This document shows positions 1-8,047 of a DNA stretch of 19,595 nt, one piece after another. The DNA comes from Cyclobacteriaceae bacterium (GTDB lineage Bacteria > Bacteroidota > Bacteroidia > Cytophagales > Cyclobacteriaceae). The stretch is from assembly GCA_028289505.1 (NCBI GenBank), contig JANQPK010000210.1:1-19595 (forward strand). Reading direction: 5' to 3'. Each line of letters begins with the position of its first letter. Position 1 is the stretch's first letter. The translations under genes were made by a program, and so were the position numbers. Below the pieces are notes generated by a model, which was given only the letters and a program-made list of their open reading frames with translations, was not told where the DNA came from and did no database searches.

Positions 1-1863
1 GTAAATTTGCTTGAGCAAAGCGTGGTAGATGAAAATGGCGTCCCAATAGGACTTGACGGGGCCCAAACCATCAATAATGTATTTTGGGTTACCCAAAACA
101 ACCCCAACAACAACCTAGTAGACCGGCTTTTTGGTAATGTGGAACTCGGTTATGATCCAACAGATTGGCTAAATATTACCGGTAGGGTAGGAACTGACCT
201 TTTTACGGAACTTCGTCGAGACATTATTCGAAAAGGTACCATTAACCGGATTAATGGGCAGTTTACCGATCTGGAGTTTTACAACCGGGAGTTCAACACC
301 GACATATTGGCCACTGCCACCAAGGATATCAACCAGGATATTTCTTTTACCGGTATAGTAGGGTTCAACATTAATCAGCGATCATTAAGACGTACCCAGG
401 TAACGGCTAGTGACTTAAGTGTTGATGGGCTTTATAATTACGCCAACGCGGCATCAACCGCGCCTACTAACCACCAGGAACTGCGAAGAATTTACGGCGT
501 GTATGGTGATTTTACTTTCAACTACAAGAACATCCTGTTTTTGAACGTAACTGGTCGTAACGATTGGAGCTCTACTTTGCCCGAAAATAACAACTCATTT
601 TTTTACCCTAGTGTAAGTGCTAGTGTGGTGTTCACCGAAGCCTTTGATATTGCCAGTAACTTCTTATCATTTGGTAAGTTCAGGGCAAACTGGGCCAATG
701 TTGGTAGCGATGAAGCACCTTATCAATTGGATTTCCAGTTTATCCCACAAGCCGATATCTTCACTCAGTTCGTGGCTAACAATACCTTCCCACATGGGGG
801 GCAGTTGGCATTTGCTGCCACAGATGTGATCCCACCGGGAAATTCGCTGCAACCTCAGAATCAAGTATCCTTTGAATTGGGTACCGAGCTTCAGTTTTTA
901 GATGGCCGCATAGGTCTGGATGCAACATATTACAACACCATCACTGAAGAACAGATAATTTCAGTGGCGATTCCGCAGTCAACCGGTTTTGAATCTAGAC
1001 GGATCAACGCTGGAGAAGTCAAAAATGAAGGATTTGAAATACTGCTTTCTGGTACCCCAGTACAAACTGCCAGTGGGTTTACCTGGGACATCGGCCTGAA
1101 TTTCACTACCAACAGGCAAACCGTGGAGAAGTTAGCTCCTGGTCTGGATGAACTGAGTTTGACCAGTGGTTTTAGTGGCCTTTCCATAAGAGCGGCACCT
1201 GGCGAGGCCTTCGGGCTGTTCGGCGCAGGCTGGCTGCGGGATTCAGTGAGTGGCAAACCTGTAATCAACCCAGGTACTGGTTTGAGAGAGGTTGGTCCCA
1301 GGACTCGATTCGGGGATATTTTCCCGGAATGGACTTTAGGAGTCCAGAACAGCTTTTCATTCAAAGGATTCCATGTTAGTGCCCTAATAGATATCAGGGA
1401 AGGTGGCGTGATGTATTCAGGAACGGTTTCCGACATGCGTCTCAACGGAAGAGTAGAGGAAACACTGCTAAACAGAGGAAGAATTTTTATCGACGATGGC
1501 GTGTTGGCCAATGACGATGGGACCTTTAGACCTAACGACGTCCCGGTAGAAAGCATGCAGCAGTTCTGGACGCATTATGCCAATACTTCCAATACAGAGG
1601 GACAGATATTTGATGCCTCCTATATCAAGCTACGTGAGATCAGAGTAAGTTATTCTTTACCCAACTCAGTGGTATCAGGTACTCCATTCAGTAGCATTAA
1701 TTTCGGGCTGGAAGGTCGCAACTTATTGCTTATCCGAAGCGAAGTGCCTCATATTGATCCTGAGCTAAACTTCTTTGGAACGGTACTGACCGGTTCTGGT
1801 GTGGAATGGAAAAGTGTCCCTTCTTCCAGGAGCTATGGTTTTAATGTAAGGTTGACCCTGTAA
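1..1863 (+). CDS. SusC/RagA-family TonB-dependent outer-membrane receptor, 5'-truncated by the window edge
   Basis: This is the C-terminal 620 residues of a TonB-dependent transporter that moves a ligand captured by its SusD partner across the outer membrane. The reading frame is open from base 1, so the signal peptide, the carboxypeptidase-like N-terminal domain, the TonB box and the plug lie upstream of the window. What remains is the 22-strand barrel: many alternating aromatic/polar strands, a SusC-typical stretch GEAFGLFGAGW, the late-barrel motif DASYIKLREIRVSYSLP and a terminal strand ending FNVRLTL. The SusD-like gene begins 18 bases after its stop, the usual SusC-SusD order. Family membership is clear. 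The substrate is not, because no glycoside hydrolase, peptidase or sulfatase is next to it. The TTG near base 7 is internal and not a start. Confidence 0.93.
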   Translation, partial: VNLLEQSVVDENGVPIGLDGAQTINNVFWVTQNNPNNNLVDRLFGNVELGYDPTDWLNITGRVGTDLFTELRRDIIRKGTINRINGQFTDLEFYNREFNTDILATATKDINQDISFTGIVGFNINQRSLRRTQVTASDLSVDGLYNYANAASTAPTNHQELRRIYGVYGDFTFNYKNILFLNVTGRNDWSSTLPENNNSFFYPSVSASVVFTEAFDIASNFLSFGKFRANWANVGSDEAPYQLDFQFIPQADIFTQFVANNTFPHGGQLAFAATDVIPPGNSLQPQNQVSFELGTELQFLDGRIGLDATYYNTITEEQIISVAIPQSTGFESRRINAGEVKNEGFEILLSGTPVQTASGFTWDIGLNFTTNRQTVEKLAPGLDELSLTSGFSGLSIRAAPGEAFGLFGAGWLRDSVSGKPVINPGTGLREVGPRTRFGDIFPEWTLGVQNSFSFKGFHVSALIDIREGGVMYSGTVSDMRLNGRVEETLLNRGRIFIDDGVLANDDGTFRPNDVPVESMQQFWTHYANTSNTEGQIFDASYIKLREIRVSYSLPNSVVSGTPFSSINFGLEGRNLLLIRSEVPHIDPELNFFGTVLTGSGVEWKSVPSSRSYGFNVRLTL

Positions 1864-1881
1864 TTGATAAATCTTAAGATC

Positions 1882-3363
1882 ATGAAAATAAAAGCTAAAT
1901 ATATATTGATTCCATTATTGATTTTTGGAGCTGCAGCCTGTGAGAGCGACTTTCTGGATGTTAATGCCAGTCCGAACGCATCTTCAGAAGCAGACCCTGG
2001 GTTGTTGTTCACTAATTCAATTGTGGATTATTCTACCAACCGCACCATTGATTTCGGGCCTACTGGAATGGCTATCGGACAGCTTTTTTCAGGTGGAGGT
2101 TCTCTAGGAGCAGGTGTGTTTACCAGACCTGAACGATACATTATCAGCATATTTGTTAATGGTAATACCTGGAGATCTCATTATCGTAATGAGCATAAGA
2201 ATCTGAAGCTTGCAACCGATATCGCGGAGGCTTCGGATCCGGTCCAGAACAATGCTGCAGCGCAGTGTAAGATTTTCCGAGCTATGATATTCTGGTCAAC
2301 CACCGTGCTATGGGGAGATATACCATTTTCGGAAGCGGTGAGCGTAGACTTTGAGACCCCAAATGAGCTGGAGTTCGATCAGCCAAATTTTGATCCTCAG
2401 GAACAAGTATTGAACGGGATTGTGGATCTGCTTGACCAAGCCATAGCTCAAATTGACGAATCAAGTCCATTAGCCATTACCAATAATGACTTGATTTATA
2501 CCGGAGATATGGAACGGTGGAGGAGATTTGCCAAGTCACTAAAATTCAGGACCTTGATGACCATGGTGGATGCAGATCCTTCCAAGGCTGCGGAAATTGG
2601 TGCCTTGATTGCTGAGGGAGATATGATTAGTTCAACTGAGGATAACGCCGAGTTTCCGTTTTTCGCAGTTTCAGGAAATCGAAATCCATTCTGGGAAACC
2701 CTCAATGCTTTTGCTGGTGCTCAGAATATCTTCTACTTCGCCGGTGAAGCTATGGTGGAGTCCATGAAGTCTCGATCAGATCCTCGTTTAGATCACTACT
2801 TTCAACCTTATCCCAGTGGTGGAGATCCCAACTCCGAGGTAATGGGCGTACCTCCGGGAGGAAACGCCTCACCTTCGGTTCATTGGGTATTGAGTACAGC
2901 ACCGGTGGGTACTGATGGTACTACTGAGTTAGTAAGACCAGCCTCTTCGGACGTTTTGTTTTCCTACCAAGAACAATTATTCCTGGAGGCTGAAGCTATT
3001 GCTAGAGGATTTGCTACTGGTGATGCAGATGCCAAAATGCGAGAGGCCATTACCGTATCCATGCAGCAATATCCCATAGATCAGGCCGATGTTGATGCCT
3101 ATTTGGCAGGTTTGCCACAGGCGACAGTGCCGCTTATAGCTGAAGAAGCTTGGGTAGATTTGATTATTCGTCCGCTTGAAGGATGGACTCACTGGAGGAG
3201 AACTGAAATAAATGGAGTTGGATATCCAGATCTTGAACTTCCAGATGGAGCACAGACCGCTGATTTGATGAGGAGATTTCCCTTACCTCCAGACGAGGTG
3301 GCTGCCAATACAAACGCACCCACCCAACGACCTCTGGACGAAAAATTGTGGTTTGACCTTTAA
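1882..3363 (+). CDS. SusD-like (SusD_2 / RagB family) surface nutrient-binding lipoprotein
   Basis: This 493-residue lipoprotein is the ligand-binding lid of the SusC receptor just upstream. The ATG at 1882 is chosen because it opens a proper lipoprotein signal (MKIKAKYILIPLLIFGAAAC); an in-frame TTG at 1864 would add six residues before it. The lipobox cysteine is residue 20 and is followed by ESD, an acidic context that in Bacteroidota favours display on the cell surface. Family hallmarks seen are an early LDVNASPN segment, YQEQLFLEAEAIARGF (the helical AEA motif), EEAWVDLIIRPLEGWTHWRR and the C-terminal MRRFPLPPDEVAANTNAP. These fit the SusD_2 branch better than classical starch SusD. Length is normal for the family. 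The ligand is unknown; SusD_2 proteins occur in loci for sugars and for peptides. Confidence 0.93.
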   Translation: MKIKAKYILIPLLIFGAAACESDFLDVNASPNASSEADPGLLFTNSIVDYSTNRTIDFGPTGMAIGQLFSGGGSLGAGVFTRPERYIISIFVNGNTWRSHYRNEHKNLKLATDIAEASDPVQNNAAAQCKIFRAMIFWSTTVLWGDIPFSEAVSVDFETPNELEFDQPNFDPQEQVLNGIVDLLDQAIAQIDESSPLAITNNDLIYTGDMERWRRFAKSLKFRTLMTMVDADPSKAAEIGALIAEGDMISSTEDNAEFPFFAVSGNRNPFWETLNAFAGAQNIFYFAGEAMVESMKSRSDPRLDHYFQPYPSGGDPNSEVMGVPPGGNASPSVHWVLSTAPVGTDGTTELVRPASSDVLFSYQEQLFLEAEAIARGFATGDADAKMREAITVSMQQYPIDQADVDAYLAGLPQATVPLIAEEAWVDLIIRPLEGWTHWRRTEINGVGYPDLELPDGAQTADLMRRFPLPPDEVAANTNAPTQRPLDEKLWFDL

Positions 3364-3374
3364 ATAACAGAAAA

Positions 3375-3821
3375 ATGAAGACAAGAATTATATATCTGCT
3401 AACATTGATATTTGGTATTTGGGCTTGTGAAGCCGATCCCGATGAAGGATTGCCCAGTTTCGACAATTCCCTACCGTTGTATGTTCAGTTGGGCAGTGTA
3501 TCCAATAGTAACAACGATGGAGATGACAATGACGATCCCGAAGAAGGAGATGAATTTACCATTGAAGTCGAAATCCCTGAGGTTATTTACAATGATGTAA
3601 GTGTTCAATGGGAGTTGACAGGAGATCTGATCGGTACAGGTAGTGTCGTAATTCCCGAGGGATCATTAAACTCAACCGTAATGGTTTCCATACCTGATGG
3701 GTCAGGTACCGGAGCAGCTATCTTTACCTTGACGCAAGTAGATAACGGGCTTACGCTGGGACGACAAAATGCCACCACCTCCGTTATTACTACGGATTTA
3801 AGCTGGACTGAAAACGACTAG
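3375..3821 (+). CDS. Small lipoprotein with acidic linker and beta-rich domain, third gene of the SusCD operon
   Basis: This 148-residue protein begins 11 bases after the SusD stop and ends just before a strong terminator, so it is the last gene of the SusC-SusD operon. The N-terminus is a lipoprotein signal with lipobox FGIWAC (Cys18) followed by EADPDE, again an acidic surface-export-like context. Residues 43-61 are a linker of Asn, Asp, Glu and Gly (SNSNNDGDDNDDPEEGDE). Residues 60-148 look like a single immunoglobulin- or Calx-beta-like sandwich: short alternating strands such as FTIEVEIPEV, VSVQWELTGD, GSVVIPEGSLNSTVMVSIPD and AAIFTLTQVDNGLTLG. I do not recognise a named family. Small variable lipoproteins after SusD often act as accessory surface binding proteins; that role is inferred from position only. 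Confidence 0.8.
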   Translation: MKTRIIYLLTLIFGIWACEADPDEGLPSFDNSLPLYVQLGSVSNSNNDGDDNDDPEEGDEFTIEVEIPEVIYNDVSVQWELTGDLIGTGSVVIPEGSLNSTVMVSIPDGSGTGAAIFTLTQVDNGLTLGRQNATTSVITTDLSWTEND

Positions 3822-3835
3822 CCCACAAACCTTTT

Positions 3836-3875
3836 AAAACCGCCGTTCATGTTAAAGATGAACGGTGGTTTTGTT
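3836..3875 (+). terminator. Strong intrinsic terminator after the SusCD operon
   Basis: The arms at 3836-3850 and 3858-3872 pair over 15 positions with one G-U wobble around a 7-base loop (GTTAAAG). The stem core is CCGTTCAT/ATGAACGG. It is flanked by an A-run on the left and a T-run on the right, so it could stop transcription from either side. It starts 14 bases after the small-lipoprotein stop and separates the uptake operon from the signalling genes. Confidence 0.88.
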
Positions 3876-3963
3876 TCCAACCTACTCTAAAGCATACTGT
3901 ATAGTCCTGCCAATCAAACCCATATCTCACCACACATCAAAAACCATCAATGAAATATCCCCC

Positions 3964-4070
3964 AGAATGGGGTGATTATTGGCCTGCAGAGGTATAGTAG
4001 GTCGGTGGTTGATGATTTATTCGTAAATTGTTTTTAAGCTGTTAGTCATTTTTGATGCCAACCCCATTCT
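3964..4070. repeat. 10-bp perfect inverted repeat upstream of the receiver-kinase gene
   Basis: AGAATGGGGT at 3964-3973 is exactly complementary to ACCCCATTCT at 4061-4070, with 87 bases between. The right arm ends 9 bases before the ATG at 4080. The G-run of the left arm can alternatively pair with the C-run at 3960-3963 (4-bp stem, 5-base loop). It could be an operator pair or an RNA leader fold. The rest of the gap 3822-4079 shows only the terminator and no ORF or clear promoter. Confidence 0.45.
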
Positions 4071-4079
4071 AGATCTTGT

Positions 4080-5261
4080 ATGAGTAGCAAGCGCTATAAC
4101 ATCCTTTATGTCGATGATGAGGAAAACAACTTGGTGGTATTCAAGAATGCCTTTTTTAGGGAGTACAATATATACACCGCACTTTCAGCAAAAGAGGGGC
4201 AGGCCATTCTTGATGAGTATTTAATTCATCTCATTATCACCGATCAGAAGATGCCTGGAATGACCGGAGTGGAGTTCTTAGAATTGGTGGTAAAAACCCA
4301 TCCCGAAACCATGCGTATGATACTCACTGCTTATAGCGATATCGACTTTATCATGAGGGCAGTGAATAAATGTGGAATTTACCGCTATATACTCAAACCA
4401 TGGGATACCAGGGAACTGAAGATCATAATTGATAAGGCACTACTGAATTATCAGTTAGAGCAGGATAAGAAACACCTATTGGAGAATCTTGAGAAAGCTA
4501 ATAAGCAATTGGAAGATAAAGTTAGATCTCGCACCGAGGAGTTGAGAATTAAAAATCAAGAACTCACCAAAATCAATGCAATCAAGGACAAACTGTTTAC
4601 TATAATCTCACACGATTTAAAACAACCATTAGTTTCTTTAGGTGTTTTCTTCGAGATATTGAAACAATTACCAGAGGATGTTTCAAGGACCAAGTTGGAT
4701 CAATTTTATATGAAACTTCAGGCCAACTTACAGGACGTAACCAGTTTACTGGATAATCTTCTGTTCTGGTCTCAATCCCAAATGGGGCAAAGTCATGTTG
4801 ACTGTAAACCTATCAGAATCATTGAGTTGATCAAGCGCAATATTGAACTCTATCAGATTTCTGCTTTACAAAAAGGGATTATGATTGAATTCGTCCACGC
4901 CAATGGTGATCCTATTGTTTTAGGAGATGAGAACATCATTAATTTGGTTATGCGCAATTTGTTAAATAACGCTATTAAATATTCAAAGAAAAGGAGTTCC
5001 ATAACGGTAAACCTCACTCAGCAAAACGGGGATTTGGCGGTAAGTGTCAAGGATAGAGGAGTAGGTATGAGCAGGAAACTTCAGAAGAGTATTTTCGAAA
5101 CCGAGTATCACGGCAGCACCAGAGGTACATTAAATGAAAAAGGTACCGGCTTAGGCTTGAAGCTGTGCAAAGAATATATTGAGAAACAATCCGGTGAGAT
5201 AAAACTCCAGAGTGAGAAAGGGAAAGGGTCGGTGGTTACTTTTACCATACCATTGAAATAA
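4080..5261 (+). CDS. Response-regulator receiver domain fused to a histidine kinase
   Basis: This 393-residue cytoplasmic signalling protein has no signal peptide or membrane segment. Residues 6-122 form a receiver domain: acidic pair D12-D13, phospho-acceptor D55 in TDQKMPG, T83 and K106 in LKPWD, the last typical of receivers related to the RpfG group. Residues 123-165 are a coiled-coil linker. The HisKA helix carries the phospho-accepting H178 in SHDLKQP, and the ATPase domain shows an N-box (N293, N296, N297, K300), a G1 box DRGVG at 325 and a G2 box GTGLG at 355. Every key residue is present, so both halves look active. It lacks a DNA-binding domain. The next kinase gene starts 20 bases downstream, so the two are probably co-transcribed; the partner kinase may phosphorylate this receiver, which is inference. 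Confidence 0.92.
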   Translation: MSSKRYNILYVDDEENNLVVFKNAFFREYNIYTALSAKEGQAILDEYLIHLIITDQKMPGMTGVEFLELVVKTHPETMRMILTAYSDIDFIMRAVNKCGIYRYILKPWDTRELKIIIDKALLNYQLEQDKKHLLENLEKANKQLEDKVRSRTEELRIKNQELTKINAIKDKLFTIISHDLKQPLVSLGVFFEILKQLPEDVSRTKLDQFYMKLQANLQDVTSLLDNLLFWSQSQMGQSHVDCKPIRIIELIKRNIELYQISALQKGIMIEFVHANGDPIVLGDENIINLVMRNLLNNAIKYSKKRSSITVNLTQQNGDLAVSVKDRGVGMSRKLQKSIFETEYHGSTRGTLNEKGTGLGLKLCKEYIEKQSGEIKLQSEKGKGSVVTFTIPLK

Positions 5262-5281
5262 ATTTCGTGTAAATTAAGGAG

Positions 5282-7852
5282 ATGAGCACTAGGTTTTTGA
5301 TCATATCAATATTGGCGATGGTGTCCTTTCAGTTGTTAGGGTCAAATGCGTTATATATCAATGACAGTACCAGGGTAAATATGCTCAATCAACAGGCGAA
5401 TAATCTGATTAAGAGCGACCCAGTAGCCGCGGCAGAAATTGCCTCAGAGGCCAAAGATTTAGCGGAGCAACTTGGCTACCGAAATGGTATAACTGAAAGT
5501 CTTCAAATTCTGGGACAATCTTATAAGGTCCAGAAGGAGTATTTAATGTCACTCGAGCATTACCTGATTGCCGCAAAAGCCTTGGAAAATCGCAGCGATT
5601 TACTTTCACTAGCTGAGATCCAGACTGACATCGGTTTCCTATTTGTGGAATGGGGGGTGCATAAAAAAGCTACCGAATATTTCAGCCGAGCTTATGAGCT
5701 GAAGGAAGCGATGGGCGATACAGCCGGACAAATTGAGCTGCTTAGCTTGATGGGAGATACATATTACCAATCCGGTAACCGTCAGGAGGCCAAAATCTAC
5801 TACCAATTACTTTTAAACTTATACAACCAAAAAGATCAGAAGGAGGAATTACTAGCGGTATTGGAACGACTTAGTGAATTGCACCAAATCAATGAAAGTG
5901 AGCAGGCCCTAGAATACGAGCTTCATTCTCTCAAAATCAAAAAAGAAATGGAGGACTACCAAGGTATGTCTGTCTCGTACAATAAGATTGGTAATTTCTA
6001 CAAGAATATGAATGACAATGATCAGGCACTGACATACTACAAAAAATCATTGGAACTCAGTCAAAAATTATCAGGTGAAGAAGAAGTAAGTCCTAAGGAT
6101 GATATTCTAATGGATATTGCATTTATTTATCAGGCCAAGGGTGAATACGATCAAGCCTTGAAATACTTGTTTTCAGCGCTGGAGATTCGACGCGCAAGAG
6201 AGGACTTTGTTAGTTCCGCCCTGGTTAATCATGAGATTTCTTTCACCTATCAAGCTCTTGGAAAGTTGAAACCAGCCCGAGAATATGCGGAGATGGCTGT
6301 ACGATGGTCAGAAAGAGGGAAAGCATACGAAGTGCTTAAAGACAGCTACAAGCTGCTTTCCGATATTTATCTGAATAGCAACAATGATGAGAAGGCCCTA
6401 AAATATTACAAGAAATATTCTGAAATCATGAATCAATTGCTGGTCACCCAGACTAAGCAAAAACAACAATTGCTGGAGCAGCAACTAGAAATTGAAAGAA
6501 AAGAGAAGGACTTCAGGTTACTACAGGTTGAAAAGGAAATAAAGGACCTGGAAGTAAAAGAACTCCAATACATCGCCGATAAAAAGGAAGGTGACATTGA
6601 GTTGCTGAAGAAAGAGAAGGAGCTCCAACAAATACGCTTAAAGCACCAGCAATCGGAGAAAGAAAAAGCTCAACAGGCCTTACAGCTTTCGCAGCAAGCA
6701 TATGAAGCCGAAAAGAATAGTAAAGAAATAGGGCTTCAGGCTATGCGTTTAAATCAAAAAGATTTGGAAGAGAAAGAGCGACAAAAAACCATTGCCTTAT
6801 TAGAAGAACGGAAAGCACTACAAGAATCCGAACTCAAAATATCTCAGGCTATGCGTACTTTTTTCCTATGGCTATCTGTACTGTTTGCCATTATCCTGTT
6901 TTTGATCTATCGAAGCTACCGTCTAAAGAAAAAAGCTAACACCAGGTTGGCACTGCAAAACATGGAAATTCAGCAGCAAAAAGACCGATTGGAAGAAACA
7001 CTTAAGGAATTAAAGGCGGCACATACCCAGATCGTACAATCTGAAAAGATGGCCAGTTTGGGAGAATTAACTGCTGGAATCGCCCACGAAATAAACAACC
7101 CCATCAATTTTGTATATGCAGGAGTTGATGGCTTAAGGTCTTCGTTGGAGGGCTTGCTAGATGTACTGAACAAATATGCAAAGTTGGATGATGCCAACTC
7201 AATCAAAGAAATAAAGCTGGTCTTAGATGAAGTAAAGGACCTAAAAAATCGGTTATACTTTTCAGAGACACAGGAAAACGTATTTGAAGTGGTGAATGCA
7301 ATTAAGGAAGGCGCAATGCGCACCGCTGAGATTGTAAAAGGTTTGAGGTCTTTTTCAAGATTGGACGAAACTGAGTTGAAACAGGCCAATGTGCATGATG
7401 GCATTGACAGTACCTTAGTATTGCTCAATTCTAAAATTGACAGGGATCGGATCAATATTATCAAAGTCTACGATCCCGGAATTCCGGAGATCGAATGCTT
7501 TCCTGGACAGCTCAACCAAGTATTCATGAATATTTTGAGTAATGCTATTGACTCCATTCGCGGCGTAGGAAGAGTATCCATCACCACCAGAAATCTTGAA
7601 TCAGAGGTTGAAATAAAGATTACCGACACTGGTAAAGGAATGTCGGATGATGTAAAGGCAAAAATATTCCAGCCGTTTTTTACTACCAAAGGATTAGGAG
7701 AAGGTACTGGTCTTGGTTTGTCCATCACTTTCGGAATCATCGATAAACATGAAGGTACCATCACAGTGGATAGCACTGAAAACAAGGGTACCACATTTAC
7801 TATTATTATCCCCAAGAAACATCATCATGAAGCTGTCCCGGTTATGAGCTAG
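5282..7852 (+). CDS. TPR-containing membrane sensor histidine kinase
   Basis: This 856-residue membrane kinase begins with a signal peptide (about residues 1-23). Next come roughly seven to eight tetratricopeptide repeats in the periplasm (about 30-385), a long charged coiled coil rich in Lys, Glu and Gln (about 388-520), one membrane helix (about 525-543, FFLWLSVLFAIILFLIY) and a cytoplasmic kinase. The HisKA motif is ASLGELTAGIAHEINNP with phospho-acceptor H602. An extended helical region separates it from the ATPase domain, which has N750 and N754 in the N-box, DTGKGMS, and a GEGTGLGLS G2 box. This layout is common in Bacteroidota; the TPRs are expected to sense a protein or envelope signal. 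There is no receiver or output domain in the protein. An AAGGAG directly abuts the ATG with no spacer, so a slightly later TTG start (5297) cannot be excluded. Confidence 0.92.
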   Translation: MSTRFLIISILAMVSFQLLGSNALYINDSTRVNMLNQQANNLIKSDPVAAAEIASEAKDLAEQLGYRNGITESLQILGQSYKVQKEYLMSLEHYLIAAKALENRSDLLSLAEIQTDIGFLFVEWGVHKKATEYFSRAYELKEAMGDTAGQIELLSLMGDTYYQSGNRQEAKIYYQLLLNLYNQKDQKEELLAVLERLSELHQINESEQALEYELHSLKIKKEMEDYQGMSVSYNKIGNFYKNMNDNDQALTYYKKSLELSQKLSGEEEVSPKDDILMDIAFIYQAKGEYDQALKYLFSALEIRRAREDFVSSALVNHEISFTYQALGKLKPAREYAEMAVRWSERGKAYEVLKDSYKLLSDIYLNSNNDEKALKYYKKYSEIMNQLLVTQTKQKQQLLEQQLEIERKEKDFRLLQVEKEIKDLEVKELQYIADKKEGDIELLKKEKELQQIRLKHQQSEKEKAQQALQLSQQAYEAEKNSKEIGLQAMRLNQKDLEEKERQKTIALLEERKALQESELKISQAMRTFFLWLSVLFAIILFLIYRSYRLKKKANTRLALQNMEIQQQKDRLEETLKELKAAHTQIVQSEKMASLGELTAGIAHEINNPINFVYAGVDGLRSSLEGLLDVLNKYAKLDDANSIKEIKLVLDEVKDLKNRLYFSETQENVFEVVNAIKEGAMRTAEIVKGLRSFSRLDETELKQANVHDGIDSTLVLLNSKIDRDRINIIKVYDPGIPEIECFPGQLNQVFMNILSNAIDSIRGVGRVSITTRNLESEVEIKITDTGKGMSDDVKAKIFQPFFTTKGLGEGTGLGLSITFGIIDKHEGTITVDSTENKGTTFTIIIPKKHHHEAVPVMS

Positions 7853-8047
7853 CACAGCTTTCTAATGGCTATATCAAAGTATAGGCTGAGTCCCAATACT
7901 GCTAGGCATCCGTGCGTAAATGGACGAAATTGTATCATTAACGGACACTACCTGAGCTTCAATTTGATTCAATGTATTAATTGTCAGCTATTTATATAAA
8001 TGGCATATCTGTTGGAACTGGGATTACTAAATTCTAAACTAACAGTT
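7853..8047. other. Intergenic gap between the kinase pair and the TolC-like gene
   Basis: This 195-base stretch has no credible gene on either strand. I see no strong terminator: only a short AGTAT...ATACT repeat (about 7878-7900) without a T-run. No clean TAnnTTTG -7 element is visible before the TolC-like gene, although the A/T-rich TATTTATATAAATG near 7988-8001 could help promoter opening. The promoter of the downstream gene is therefore unassigned. Confidence 0.4.

Noticed and set aside
930..1556. Long minus-strand open frame (208 codons) within the SusC gene
   Set aside because: It lies wholly antisense to a well-conserved barrel, has no recognisable motif and is rich in Ser, Pro and Leu, as expected of a shadow frame.
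1864..1884. TTG at 1864 as the SusD start
   Set aside because: It would put six extra residues ahead of a compact lipoprotein signal that begins properly at the ATG at 1882.
3958..3973. CCCC-AGAAT-GGGG hairpin as a stand-alone terminator
   Set aside because: The stem is only 4 bp, no T-run follows, and a strong terminator already exists at 3836-3875. It was kept only as a competing fold in the inverted-repeat finding.
4028..4054. TTG...CATTTTTG as promoter of the receiver-kinase gene
   Set aside because: The -7 has a mismatch in its first base and the spacer is 16 bases instead of about 19, so I did not list it.
6970..7464. Minus-strand open frame (164 codons) inside the TPR kinase gene
   Set aside because: It is antisense to the conserved HisKA/ATPase region, with no motif and no start context of its own.
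7878..7900. AGTAT...ATACT repeat after the TPR kinase as a terminator
   Set aside because: The arms are five bases, the loop is long and there is no T-run.
8000..8047. ATG at 8000 as the TolC-like start
   Set aside because: It adds 16 residues that disrupt the signal-peptide layout; the ATG at 8048 gives a normal basic-then-hydrophobic N-terminus.
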